The notes beneath the pieces were generated by a model. That model was not told the origin of the DNA. It did not search any database and saw only the letters and a program-made list of their open reading frames with translations. DNA of 64,000 nt, taken from Dipteronia dyeriana (taxonomy: Eukaryota; Streptophyta; Magnoliopsida; Sapindales; Sapindaceae). Positions 11,646 through 22,350 of this stretch are shown here, one piece after another. Numbering within the stretch: position 1 is the stretch's first letter; every line of letters begins with the position of its first letter. The position numbers and the translations under genes were made by a program. The DNA is taken from the NCBI GenBank assembly GCA_032871835.1, contig CM065299.1:84263652-84327651 (forward strand), read 5' to 3'.

Positions 11646-12066
11646 AACCATAAAAAATGCACAATTTCACATCATTAAAACACATCAGTTCACAACTTAT
11701 TGACTGGACCAATATTTTAACATTTCATTTGCTTCCAAAGTCTATTATTATCAATAATTAAACCATAAAAGATACACATATACAGTCAAAGAAAGAAACA
11801 AAAGACACACCCACTGTCAATACAAATGTGTTCAAGGAATGAGATATCAAAACAAAAAAAAACAACTGGGGTTTGGTCATCATCTACTGAGATATACTTT
11901 TATATTGTTTGAATTTGGACCCACAAATCATGCTAACTATTTTAACATGCAAATCATGCTAACACTATATATATATATAAAAAAAAACGCTCAAAAGCTT
12001 CAAGCTTTCTTAATGTATCTATGAAAATCACAAGTTCAAATCATTTTGTTAAAATCCCTATTCAGA

Positions 12067-12385
12067 TTTCGATTTTTTTTTAACATAAAGCATAATTTTA
12101 TTTACAGCCATAAAACAGGCAACAACCAACGAGAAAAACCATGGCCAAAGCAAAACCATAAGAACAACCCTCCAACAACGCAAAACGCCCAAAAGCTTGA
12201 AACAAGCCCCAAAAACAGCAAAACCAAACAAGAAGAAAGAGAAAGCCGTTACTTCTCCACACAAAAACAATGACCCAAAGAGTAGGCAACACCAAAACGA
12301 AAGATAAAATAACTAGAGGAAAACAGGGGCGAATGAACAGAGCCTCAACAATACGAACTATCCCCCCAAACAAGGGAATCCCTAC
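12067..12385 (-). mobile_element. LINE 3' end with poly(A) tail inserted in MULE-1
   Basis: On the minus strand this reads like a plant LINE 3' end: a T- and G-rich 3' UTR with many TTTTG and GTTTT words, then CTGTAAATAAAATTATG and a poly(A) run (plus-strand T run at about 12073-12080). It is about 310 bases, so 5'-truncated. The sequence on each side contains related AATCCCT...CAAATTTCGA segments belonging to the host element. No clear target duplication was found. Confidence 0.5.
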
Positions 12386-12599
12386 AAGTGTACAAAATCA
12401 ATTTCTTAAAATCCCTCCTCAAATTTCGACAACCATTCTCAAGTGAACAAAATCAATTTGTTATAATCACTGTTAAAATATCGAAAACTATCACAACTTA
12501 ACAAAATTAATTTGTTAATGTAAAAAACAAAATCAATTTTGAAATCTATCAACCAAAAATACAAAAAAATCGAAAACCTAAAATCAAATGAAAATAGGA

Positions 12600-12875
12600 A
12601 GTGCAAACCGTTGGTGACTGATCGTCGTCGTCTCCGTCTCCACATCGTTGTCGTCTCATCGTCGCCGGCTCTTCGTGGTGGTGGTCGTCTTCAGCGCCGC
12701 TCGTCTCTTGTCTCTCGAACTCGTCGCCTCTCATCTCTCGTGTCTTGTTGTCGGATCTGAACTCTCTACTTCTGCACTGTCGTCGTTGTCGTCTCGTCGT
12801 CGGCTGTTCTTGTTGGTGGTCGTTGTCAACTCTGGCTCTCGTAACCGCCTCTTGTTTCTCTTTTCTGGTTAACAC
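12600..12875. repeat. GTC/CGT-rich low-complexity segment near the right end of MULE-1
   Basis: A block of CGTCGT, GTCTC and TCTCGT words that is clearly more GC-rich than its surroundings. All frames give low-complexity Ser/Arg- or Asp/His/Arg-rich peptides, and open frames exist on both strands because stops are rare in such sequence. It might be a captured host fragment or a decayed trinucleotide repeat; no domain is recognised. Confidence 0.4.
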
Positions 12876-13122
12876 AAAGAATGAACACTAGCAATGAAAC
12901 GAGTCGAGTGTCGATTTTGGGTTTTTGTGCTTTTCAATTTGTTATTTAATTTAATTTTTTATTAATTGATTTTGAATCCTTTTTTTATTCAATTTTCTTT
13001 TTCAAATATGATTGAAGGGCAATTTTGTTTCAAAAGTGAAAAAATTGGTAAAAACAATAAATTTACTAATCTTGGGTAAAAAGAATAAACACACTAATTT
13101 TTTAGTTACTTATAAAGTTCTC

Positions 13123-13124
<2 letters not shown>

Positions 13125-13184
<60 letters not shown>
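13125..13184. repeat. (AT)n microsatellite, ~30 units
   Basis: Uninterrupted AT dinucleotides lying between the right end of MULE-1 and the MITE that follows. Confidence 0.95.
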
Positions 13185-13190
<6 letters not shown>

Positions 13191-13196
13191 GTTTTC

Positions 13197-13362
13197 CTAT
13201 CAGTGCGTACTGATATAACTTATATCATTGCAATGCATGTGGACCATTGATTATAGAGAAGTTTTGACAAGTACATACACTTTGAGTCAAAATATGTAAA
13301 TCTAATGGTCCATATTCAACGCATTGATGAATTTATATCAGTGTACACTAACTTGAAAATTT
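13197..13362. mobile_element. MITE-like element with ~60-bp inverted arms
   Basis: The left arm runs from TCAGTGCGTACTGATATAAC through TGGACCATTGATT. The right arm is its complement with scattered mismatches (AATCTAATGGTCCA ... TATATCAGTGTACACTAA). The whole is about 165 bases with a short loop around 13260-13300 and no coding capacity. It sits between two (AT)n tracts, as expected for a family that inserts at TA or AT-rich sites. Superfamily not assigned. Confidence 0.68.
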
Positions 13363-13365
13363 TCG

Positions 13366-13399
<34 letters not shown>
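13366..13399. repeat. (TA)n microsatellite
   Basis: Short TA run immediately right of the MITE-like element. Confidence 0.9.
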
Positions 13400-13402
<3 letters not shown>

Positions 13403-14165
13403 TTCAAATAAAAAAAAAATATATATTTATGATTTATCTACCCTAACAATGGGCAGCACCTTCCTCCACGACACTAACATGCCATGTGTCGGTCTGAGAT
13501 TCAATGGCCATTAATTAGTTTTTTAAAATTTACCTATTAGATTGTATGTAAGTATTTATGATGCACCTATTAGCGGATGTAAAATGAAGGGTAAAACTCT
13601 TTTAAATTAATGATCCAATTATTTAATAAGTTAACATTAATTATTCATCCATTTAATTAGAATAATGTTATTGGGATGTTATTACAAGATTCTTCCAATA
13701 CTTGGTTAATATGTGGCAGCAAAACACTTTATAAAAAATGAAGTAACTGATTATAACCAGTTAACCAGTTACTATCAAATTATTTTATTATAAAAATGTA
13801 GTAATCTAACCTAATTTAATTTAAATAATTGTGTTTAATAATTTTAAATGATAATTAGATAAGGATTATGAATATCCTCACAATAATCTTCTGGGATTTA
13901 AATAAATATGTGATAATTTTTATTATTTTAATTTGTATTTAATTTAATATAAAATTTATAATATAACAGATTTAAATCAGTCACTCCAGATTTTTTTTAA
14001 TATTTTAAACTATTAATATTTTTAGAAAATAAATAAATATTTTTTATGTACTATATTTTGAAATTAATATTTATTTGATTTAATTTTATAAAATATTTGT
14101 AACATAATAATTTTTGAATTAAAATTTCATTTTAAATATTTATAATTATTTATATTATTTTTTAT
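13400..14165. other. AT-rich spacer without recognisable features
   Basis: Very AT-rich sequence with many TTTAAT and AAATAA words and no open frame longer than noise. The left ~100 bases have slightly higher GC content. Nothing is assigned. Confidence 0.5.
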
Positions 14166-15716
14166 AAAATAAATTACATGTAACATAAATTTTGTACAAT
14201 GTAACAAAATTTGGATAAAAAATTATAATTTCGATGTATTTTGTAATAATTTCAATTTTGTAACAAATTTTAAGTGATATGCAACATTAAAATCGTAGCT
14301 CGTAACAACTTTACTGTAATATGTAACAACTCGGTTTACATGGATAACAAAATATATGTACTTGTAACAAGTTTCACGTAGAAAGTTGTAGTTGAAATGT
14401 TTATGGTAACAATTTCACGTTGGTTTGATGTGTAACGATAAAGTTGTAAGTTGTAACAATGTTGTCGTATCATGTAACAACTCATTTTATATAGGTAACA
14501 AAATATTCGTACTATGTAACAAGTTTTACATACAAAATTTTAATTAAGATGTACGTGGTAACGATTTAATGTTGTAACAAACCTATCATGACGTGTAACA
14601 ATAAATTCGTAACTCGTAACAACTTTGACATAAAAAGTAATAACTCAATTTATATGGGTAACAAAATATATTTTTTGTAACAAATTTTACGTAGAAAGTT
14701 GTAGTTTAAATATTTGTGGTAACAATTTCACGTTGGTTTGATGTGTAACGAAAAATTGTAAGTTGTAACAACGTTGTCGTATCATATAACAACTCATTTT
14801 ATATGGGTAACAAAATATTTATATTATGTAACAAGTTTTACATACAAAATTTTAATTAAGATGTAAGTGGTAACGATTTAATGTTGTAACAAACTCATCA
14901 TGATGTGTAACAATAAATTCATAGCTCGTAACAACTTTGATGTAGATGTAACAACTCGATTTATATGGGTAACAAAATATATGTGTTTTGTAACAAGTTT
15001 CTCGTAGAAAGTTGTAGTTAAAATGTTTATGGTAACAATTTCACGTTGGTTTGATGTGTAACGATAAAGTTGTAAGTTGTAACAATGTTGTCCTATCATG
15101 TATCAACTCATTTTATATAGGTAACAAAATATCCGTACTATGTAACAAGTTTTACATACAAAATTTTAATTAAGATGTACGTGGTAACGATTTAATGTTG
15201 TAACAAACCTATCATAATGTGTAACAATAAATTCATAGCTTGTAACAACTTTGACGTATCATGTAACAATTCAATTTTTATGGGTAACAAAATATATGTG
15301 TTTTGTAACAAATTTCAGGTAGAAAGTTGTAGTTAAAATATTTGTGGTAACAATTTCACGTTGGCTTGATGTGTAACGAAAAAATTGTAAGTTGTAACAA
15401 CGTTGTCGTATCATGTAACAACTCATTTTATATGGGTAACAAAATATTCATACTGTGTAACAAGTTTTACATATAAAATTTTAATTAAAATGTACGTGGT
15501 AACGATTTAATATTGTAACAAATATATCATGATGTGTAACAATAAATTTATAGCTCGTAACAACTTTGACATATCATGAAACAATTCAATTTATATGGGT
15601 AACAAAATATGTGTGTTTTGTAATAAGTTTCACGTAGAAAGTTGTAGCTAAAATATTTGTGGTAACAATTTTACATTGGTTTGATCTATAACGATAAAGT
15701 TATAGGTTGTAATAAC
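14166..15716. repeat. GTAACAA satellite array, ~314-bp dimer of two diverged monomers
   Basis: The landmark CACGTTGGTTTGATGTGTAA recurs at about 14416, 14729, 15042, 15357 and (mutated) 15672, a 313-315-base period. Within each period TATGGGTAACAAAATAT occurs twice (for example about 14801 and 14963, next near 15115), so the unit is a dimer of monomers of about 162 and 152 bases. Each monomer contains five or six TGTAACAA words. Copies look highly similar, and the first ~200 bases are more diverged. Monomer length is close to a nucleosome repeat, as in many plant satellites. No coding capacity. Confidence 0.88.
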
Positions 15717-15938
15717 GTTTTTTTACACCAAATTTATTAAGAAAAGCCAAGAAGGCTGAGAACAAAAACTGGATTCAAGAGTCAAAGTTACACAAAAAAT
15801 AGTATCCAAGAAAAATCAAACACCACGCACACTACAACACTGGATACAGTAGAGCAATGATTGCAAACAAAACAGGGAAAGGAAAATCGGTCAGAACTGT
15901 CTTCTTGGCATAAGCCAACCGCAAAGGAATTTGCACCA
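15717..15938 (-). mobile_element. LINE 3' end with poly(A) tail inserted in the satellite
   Basis: This non-satellite segment interrupts the array. On the minus strand it ends CTTTTCTTAATAAATTTGG then TGT and an A run (T run on the plus strand at 15717-15725), which includes an AATAAA signal. About 220 bases, so a 5'-truncated LINE or processed insertion. Satellite resumes at about 15939 with the same phase landmark (CCATTTTATAT...GTAAC). Confidence 0.6.
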
Positions 15939-16200
15939 CAACCCATTTTATATGAATAACAAAATATCCGTACTATGTAACAAGTTTTACATAAAAATAT
16001 TGTAATTAAAATGTATGTGGTAACGATTTAACGCTGTAATAAATATGCTGTGAAATGTAATTATTAAAATATAAATGTAACAACTTTGCGATAGAATGTT
16101 AACAACTCATTTTATTTCAAAAAAATATATATTCATACTATGTAATTTTTTTTTATGTATAATTATAAATATATTTTTTATGGTAACAATTTCGCGTTGT
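15939..16200. repeat. Degenerate right edge of the GTAACAA satellite
   Basis: It continues the same order of words (AACAAAATATCCGTACTATG, TGGTAACGATTTAA) but with growing divergence and small indels until similarity fades near 16200. This is typical of an array edge. Confidence 0.75.
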
Positions 16201-16341
16201 ATAAAACATTGCTATTATGTTTTTATTTTTTAAAAAGTAAAACAATAATATTTATAGGTTCCGATTAATATTATAAATTAATGCAATTTTCTTTAATAAA
16301 AAATTTATAATAAAATCATTTATTTACTTTGTCAAATTAAA

Positions 16342-16344
<3 letters not shown>

Positions 16345-16407
<63 letters not shown>
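16345..16407. repeat. (AT)n microsatellite, ~31 units
   Basis: Pure AT dinucleotide run. Confidence 0.95.
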
Positions 16408-16411
<4 letters not shown>

Positions 16412-16899
16412 CCTCATTTCAATATATTGCTACAAATATATGAGGTTAATAGAGCTCCATTGCAATTGTTATTATCAATGCTTTTGTTAGTAATGTATAA
16501 CTTTGAAATAAATAACTTATAACTAATTAATATAATTTCTTTTATTATAGTCATTATTTATTTATTATTTGTTCAATATTATATTTTTGATATGTATATT
16601 ACTTATTGTATGTCGTGAATTTGTATATCACATTATTTTTTTTAAGAAATTATCAACAATATTTTATTTAAATTCATATATTATTCTATTATATGTATTA
16701 TTGTAATATTTTTACTATGTCATATGGATGAAATTATAGTTATAGATTATTTCCACAAATGATATATTGTATTTTGTGTTAGGTGAATATTTAGTTAACT
16801 ACAATTGAAATTATTAGTATTAATACTATTGTTAATGTAGGACTTCCTAGACTTTAATATAATATTTTTACATTATTTCCACTGAAATTATTATTTTTA

Positions 16900-18165
16900 A
16901 GAGTAATACCATTGTTATTGTGATATAGTGACTAACTATGAATTAACTATAAATTAAGATTATTTAATATAATTTCTTGTAATTGACATATGATTTTATC
17001 GTCTAGTAATAAAAAGCTATAAATTATAATTATTTAATGTAAATTCTATCATTCTACTAATTAATTATTTATTACTTGTTCATTCATGATTTTTACAGTT
17101 TGCATTTAAAATAATTTTAACAAAATTATAAAATTTAATTAAGGTTAGACTAGTCCAAACCTCAAAGGTCCAAGCCCCAAGGTCCAAGTCTATCATGATG
17201 TTTAATAAGTTCATATGTATATACTAGCTTAGTTTTTTTTTTGTTAAGAAAAAATTGAACTATTACATAAATCATGTTTTTTCGGGGAGGGGGGCGACTC
17301 AAATCCACAACCTCGTGGTGCGACTATAAGGGGTTTTACCACCAGACTAACATCATCTCGTCTATACTAAGTTTAATTAGAAGAGTATATTGTTCATCAA
17401 ATGGATATATCTTTATTACTTATAAAATATTGTATTCCATTTTCTCCTTATGAAGTTTGAATCAAACATCTCTAACATGAATTGCTAATACACATAATTT
17501 CCACATACGGTATGATTTCTTACTTCTTGTATTGAAATTGTTGATATACATTATTACCTCATATAGTATAACATCTTATTTATTTATTGAAATTTCTGAT
17601 ACATATTATTTCCACTTATGGTATGATATTTATTTCTTGTATTGGAGGGGTGATTGTATCACTACAATTGCAATTATTAATATCAGCAATGCTTAGTTAT
17701 GAATTAATTATAATTCATTCTTATGTAATGTAATTTCTTATAATAAATTTATAATTGTCTAATTGCAATTGAAATTGTTATTATTAATATCATAGTAAAT
17801 GTGACAATATTGTCCAACTATGAATAATTTAATGAATTATACTTTAATAATATTGTGACTATGGTGTCTAACAAAGAAGATTTAATAAGACAAGATGAGG
17901 TCGGTCCGGTGTTTTAATAATATTGTTATTATTAATATCATTATTACTGTAACTGACCCAACAGTAACATTAGTGTTTAACTATGAATTAAACATAAATT
18001 ATATTTATTTAATGTAATTCCTCATAATAGAAGAATGATTGTATCACTCCAATAGAAATTTTTATTATCAATATCATTGTTACAGTGACATCAGAGTCTA
18101 ACTATGAATTAACCGTAAATTATAATTAGTTAATGAAAATTATTTCATTGTATTTATGAATTCTT
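16900..18165. repeat. Diffuse AT-rich repeat family (AACTATGAATTAA blocks)
   Basis: A block with order TATCACTnCAAT...ATTATTAATATCATTGTTA...AACTATGAATTAA...TTAATGTAATTTCTTATAATA is repeated with much divergence. Landmark AACTATGAATTAA-like words occur at about 16934, 17691, 17816, 17978 and 18099, so spacing is about 120-160 bases in the last four copies. Probably an old, eroded tandem array. Confidence 0.6.
17293..17357 (-). mobile_element. SINE-like copy (tRNA-type A/B boxes), minus strand
   Basis: On the minus strand it reads TTAGTCTGGTGGTAAAA (A-box-like), then CACCACGAGGTTGTGG and TTTGAGTC (B-box-like, two changes from GGTTCGANTCC). It shares the CACGAGGTTG core and layout with the copy at 18668. 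No cloverleaf is apparent, so it is not a tRNA gene. Confidence 0.5.
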
Positions 18166-18303
18166 TATTTGTTTATTATTGTATTTTTAATATCTATATA
18201 ACTTATTGTATGAGATAAATTTGTATATTGCGTTATTATTTTTCATAAAGTATCGCTACAATTCTTTATTCTAATCTATACATTAATATAATATTTTTAG
18301 CTT

Positions 18304-18305
<2 letters not shown>

Positions 18306-18371
<66 letters not shown>
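18306..18371. repeat. (AT)n microsatellite, ~33 units
   Basis: Pure AT dinucleotide run. Confidence 0.95.
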
Positions 18372-18373
<2 letters not shown>

Positions 18374-18667
18374 TAAAGGATATATTATCTTCATTTCGAC
18401 AAGGATCATCCCCGAAATCATATCGATTTGAATGAATTTTGACCTGAGTTTTTTATGTGGATGTTCATTGAAATCTATCCATGAATAAAATTTGAGATTT
18501 TTTCAAGCACTAAAACTATATTTCTTGAATTTCCTATATTTCGTTTATTTTTTGGATGTCTTTATATGTAAATGAATTTTTGTTTCTTTTAATTGTTGAT
18601 CCTCACGGTAAATATTTTTAGTTTATCCCATAAAAAGTGAACATCAATTAGATTGTGAAAATTGACG

Positions 18668-18745
18668 ATAAGGTTGGTCCGGTGGTAAATCCCTAACACA
18701 TGCACCACGAGGTTGCGGGTTCGAGTCCTCATCATTCTTAAAAAA
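18668..18745 (+). mobile_element. SINE-like copy (tRNA-type A/B boxes), plus strand
   Basis: GGTTGGTCCGGTGG (A-box-like) is followed 35 bases later by GGTTCGAGTCC, a perfect RNA polymerase III B box. The pair is related to the inverted copy at 17293-17357; a lone A-box-like piece (TCGGTCCGGTG) lies near 17901. The 3' side runs into A-rich sequence. Acceptor and anticodon stems of a real tRNA do not form. Confidence 0.58.
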
Positions 18746-19199
18746 TCCCAAATATATGTAATAATGTAATTCTTCAAAATAAAAATTAAAAATTAGATTG
18801 TGTAAATTAACTTTTGTATTTGTCAAAGCAATTAACTCTTGATTTTTTTTTTAAAAAAAAGCTATATAACTCTGGATAAAATTATAAAACAGTTATATAA
18901 AAAAAAATCTAAAGCAGTAGAACCTTAAAGATAACCGTATATGCTTAGCAACACCAATTTTATGCAAAGAGATTTGTCTCGTAAACTTCAAATCTTTTTC
19001 TTATCGAATTGAAAGTATAAAACAATTTTTCTAGAAGAGATAAACACCCAACAGAGATAAATCAGGTAATCACTACTATTTTATTTGTGAAAAATTTAAA
19101 GTGTTTGATTTATGATTTTTGTTTGGAGGTCTTCTTTTCGCGTTCTATTTGGCATTGTTGGGGTCTTGCTTGCATGAGGTTGTGTTGTTTTCCCTATCA
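18746..19199. other. AT-rich spacer without recognisable features
   Basis: Homopolymer A and T runs and no coding domain. Nothing assigned. Confidence 0.45.
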
Positions 19200-20220
19200 A
19201 CCAAGACCAGAAGAAAAAAAAACTATAAACCTCGCATCAAATCATATTGAATAATGCTAAAAGAAAAAAATTACATAGAATACAGTAAAACAATAAAATA
19301 AATAAATTAATAAAATATAAATTCGGACTATTTAAAATTTTGATCTACATAATTTGTTTTATGTACGATACATCAGTTTCTTTCCCTATTATTGTATATT
19401 TTTTCTTAGTTCTTAAACTACCATGACCTGAAGAAGAAAAAACCTAAACGTCTCATCAAATCACATTGAATTCTGCTAAAAAAAAACACATGAAATACAT
19501 TAAAACAACAAAATAAATAAATTAAACATTGCAAATTTGGAAAATTTAAGGTTTTGATATACATCTGTTTTTAAAGTAAAATACATCATTTTTTTTTATA
19601 TTTTTTATTGTATATTTTTTCTTAGTTTTGAAACAACCTAGAACAGAAGAAGAAAAAACTATAAACCTCACATTGAATACTGCTAAAAATATATATATAG
19701 AATACAGTAAAACAAATAAATAAATTAATTAAACAATGTAAATTCGGACTAATTAATATTTTGATATACATTAATTTTTTTTAAGTACAATACTCAATTT
19801 TTTTCTCTATTATTGCATTTTTTTTCTTAGTTTTGAAACAACCAATATCAGAAGAAGAAAAAACCCTAAACATCACATCAAATCATATTGATTATTGTTA
19901 AAAAAAAATACATAGAATACAGTAAAACAACAAAATAAATAAATTAAACAACACAAATTCGGGCTGTTTAAGGTTTTGATATACATCAGTTTTTCTTAAG
20001 TACAATTCACCAGTTTTTTTCAAATACAATTCACCAGTTTTTTTCTCTATTATTGTATATTTTTTTCATAATTTTGAAACTATCAAGGCTAGAAGAAGAA
20101 AAAACCATAAATCCTCACATCAGATAGCATTGAATATTGCTTCAAAAATATATATGGAATACAGTAAAATAGAAAAATAAATAAATTAAACAATGCAAAA
20201 CTTGAAGTTTAAAAAACCAT
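19200..20220. repeat. Tandem array, five copies of a ~205-241-bp unit
   Basis: The landmark AGAAGAAGAAAAAAC recurs at about 19211, 19431, 19647, 19852 and 20093 (spacings 220, 216, 205, 241). Each is followed by ATCACATTGAAT, GAATACAGTAAAACAA, AATAAATAAATTAAACA and a TTGTATATTTTTTCTTAG block. The last spacing is longer because a CAATTCACCAGTTTTTTTC segment is itself duplicated (20005-20045). Non-coding and unrelated to the GTAACAA satellite. Confidence 0.82.
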
Positions 20221-20806
20221 CACATGATTTTCATTAAGAGACGTACAAAGTACCTCTTTTTGAAGCCACAAAGTGTCAGACAGAAAACAATGAATATTCT
20301 CTAATAAATTAATGAGCAAACACTACCTTCAAGACTCTTTTTAGGATTCTTGAGTGTGTGAAGACAAATGTAAGCAAATTTGGTTTAAGGTTCTTTTAGA
20401 ATTAAAAAATAAAGAACGAAGATGAAATAATTGGGAAGGTAACGTGGTTTAGGGTTTGATTAATTTCATGGTTTTTATTCTTTATTGTGAAGTTAATTTA
20501 ATAACCGTTTAATTCTTTTTTTTTAATATTCCATTATTAGCTATATACTTTTTTGTGTCTTGCAATTATTATTTTTTTGAAAAGAAAAAAAAAAGAAACT
20601 AGTTGAAAAGGTTTCAAGTTTCTATTTTAATAAACAACATTAATTTTAAATTTTAATAATATCCATTGAATTGTTTTTATCAAATCCAATGGTTATTATT
20701 AAGTCCAATAACGTTATTAGATCAATAAGGTAGTATGACCTTGACTATTATTAAGACTTGGTCAACTGTCAACACGTATATCCTCTCATGTTAACCTTGC
20801 AATGCA
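20221..20806. other. AT-rich spacer, expected position of the gypsy 3' LTR
   Basis: This lies just beyond the 3' end of the minus-strand gypsy element, so a copy of its LTR is expected here. No match to the candidate 5' LTR at 33803-34064 was seen by eye, so the 3' LTR is probably deleted or unrecognisably diverged. A short inverted pair around CCAATAACGTTATT (20703-20716) is present. Confidence 0.4.
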
Positions 20807-21103
20807 TTAGTTTTGCCACCCTCCCAAAGAACTTGCCTCCGACAAGAATTGTTTTAAATAGGCATGGTACAACGAAGGATGAAAGCGAGAAACCTCATCA
20901 CCCTGTAGCCAAGCGCATTTGGAATTTGGTTTATGAGCCCTTTGGACTAAAAACTTGTAGTAACCCCCACTTCGAGTGGAAACGAACTGGTGATCCCTGA
21001 TAGCAACCACAACATCAGACTGTTGAGGGAAGACATGAACTCTAATGGTGGTGTCCGAATCAAGGGCTGGAGAAACACCCTCACCTTTGAATTCTTTTAA
21101 GTC
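20807..21103 (-). pseudogene. Gypsy chromodomain-like C-terminus
   Basis: Minus-strand translation gives an open frame with the FVSTRSGGYYKFLVQ, KCAWLQGDEVSRFHP and SLYHAYL pattern of the shortened chromodomain at the integrase tail of plant chromoviruses, ending in a stop at 20807. This domain directs integration to particular chromatin in related elements. It has been separated from its integrase (from 28294 upward) by the Copia-A insertion. Target duplication AAGTC is at 21099-21103. Confidence 0.82.
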
Positions 21104-22074
21104 TGTTGGATATTTTGTGATAAACTCTCATTTTGAGAGCAAAAATTGAGTATGATAAATTCCATAGAGATGGAAGATTAAAGTGGATTCAAATTCTCCT
21201 CTGTGAGAACTTCGAAATGGTATACTCAAATTCACAAAATGGTTAATGGGTGAATGAGAAATTGAGTCTCAAAGTGGACCCATTGTGTAGGGAATAAAAT
21301 GAATCCCACATTGCTTAGGGAAATCACTTATATATACTTTATAAATGAATGTGTGATATGAACTATCAACATGTGTGGCATAGAGGCTCTCTCTCGCGTG
21401 CGCAGGGGTGGGTGGGGTGCAAATAATGGACCCCGAACCTTTGAATGCACGACTCGTGTGTGGGAGTGACCCACGGACATGAATGCTGCTTCGATTGGAC
21501 CGTGAGAGTCCAATTGACCTTTTACCACTTCCCTAAGTCAACGTTTTTGATTGTGATGAATAAAGAAAGCTTTAATTGTTTGGATTCTGATTTCTTACTT
21601 GATCACTAAGAATACAGAATCGGGTTTTAATTAGAAATAAATCTCTTTAGAGAATATTATCTAATTAAATTATTTCCTTATTAAATCAAAAACGAATTTT
21701 CCAAAAAATCCCTAATTAATCCCAAAACCCTAGTGTTTCGGTTTGGGTATTTAATACCTCTAATATTCTGTTCAACCTACCGAATAGAAATACAAAATTT
21801 AGAGGCAGCCGTATTCGTATTCTTCTTCTCTGTTTCTTGGTAAGTTTAAACTCGATTTGAGTTCGCTGGTAGTGGTGTGCTTAGGCCTACCACTGGTTGA
21901 ACCGTTGTATCCTGGAAGACAATCGCACAGTGTTGTCCGACGAAATTGTCTTAAGGACACCGTGTGAAACACGAGTCTCGGTTCATACACTGTTTTCTAA
22001 CGTGTTGCTTTCTTGTGTTGTTACTTTCTGTTTCAAGATACCTACCAGATTTCTTTTTGGAATTAAGATTTACA
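21104..22074 (+). repeat. Copia-A 5' LTR
   Basis: 971 bases, TG...CA. A TATA-like CTTATATATACTTTATAAATG region lies at about 21318-21346, suitable for the element promoter. Similar to the 3' LTR along its whole length. Confidence 0.88.
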
Positions 22075-22136
22075 ATCTTAAGACAATTTTACCAAAAAAA
22101 AATTCTTTTTAAAATCGTTTCCTTCTTCAAACTTTC

Positions 22137-22160
22137 TAGTATCAGAGTTCTGGTTTAGAT
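22137..22160 (+). promoter_or_regulatory. Copia-A primer binding site-like sequence (tRNA-iMet type)
   Basis: TATCAGAGTTCTGG at 22140 matches the copia initiator-tRNA primer site TGGTATCAGAG except for the first bases. It is about 62 bases beyond the LTR end defined by the 3' LTR and the target duplication. Normally the two are adjacent or nearly so. Confidence 0.6.
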
Positions 22161-22273
22161 CGTAACGAACTTGAAAAAAAAAATTCACTTGTTCAGTTTT
22201 TCAACTGTGGTAATCGGGTTCTTTTGGAACACTGATTCAATTTGGAAATCGGGTTCCTTGGAACACTGATTTC

Positions 22274-22350
<77 letters not shown>

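Larger units (their letters stand above)
7200..13124 (+). mobile_element. MULE-1: degenerate Mutator-like element
   Basis: The two ends are inverted copies of each other. A block holding TAAATTTATTGTTTTTACC on the plus strand (about 7246-7266) is matched by its complement at about 13043-13062, with further scattered matches out to 7200 and 13124. Inside are mirrored arrays of a ~23-bp unit and a MuDR-type coding remnant with PB1-like, DNA-binding and zinc-knuckle parts. Total length is about 5.9 kb. The flanks are (GA)n on the left and (AT)n on the right, so the usual 9-11-bp target duplication cannot be recognised. Element edges are uncertain by some tens of bases. Confidence 0.68.

Noticed and set aside
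12549..12875. Arg/Asp/His-rich open frame on the minus strand
   Set aside because: Low-complexity translation of CGT/GTC-rich DNA; both strands are open for the same reason and no domain is visible.
18668..18745. tRNA gene
   Set aside because: It has a perfect B box, but the acceptor and anticodon stems do not form and a diverged second copy exists, so a SINE-like origin is more likely.
20758..21000. 80-codon plus-strand open frame next to the Copia-A left end
   Set aside because: It is the antisense of the gypsy chromodomain-like region, which is the supported reading.
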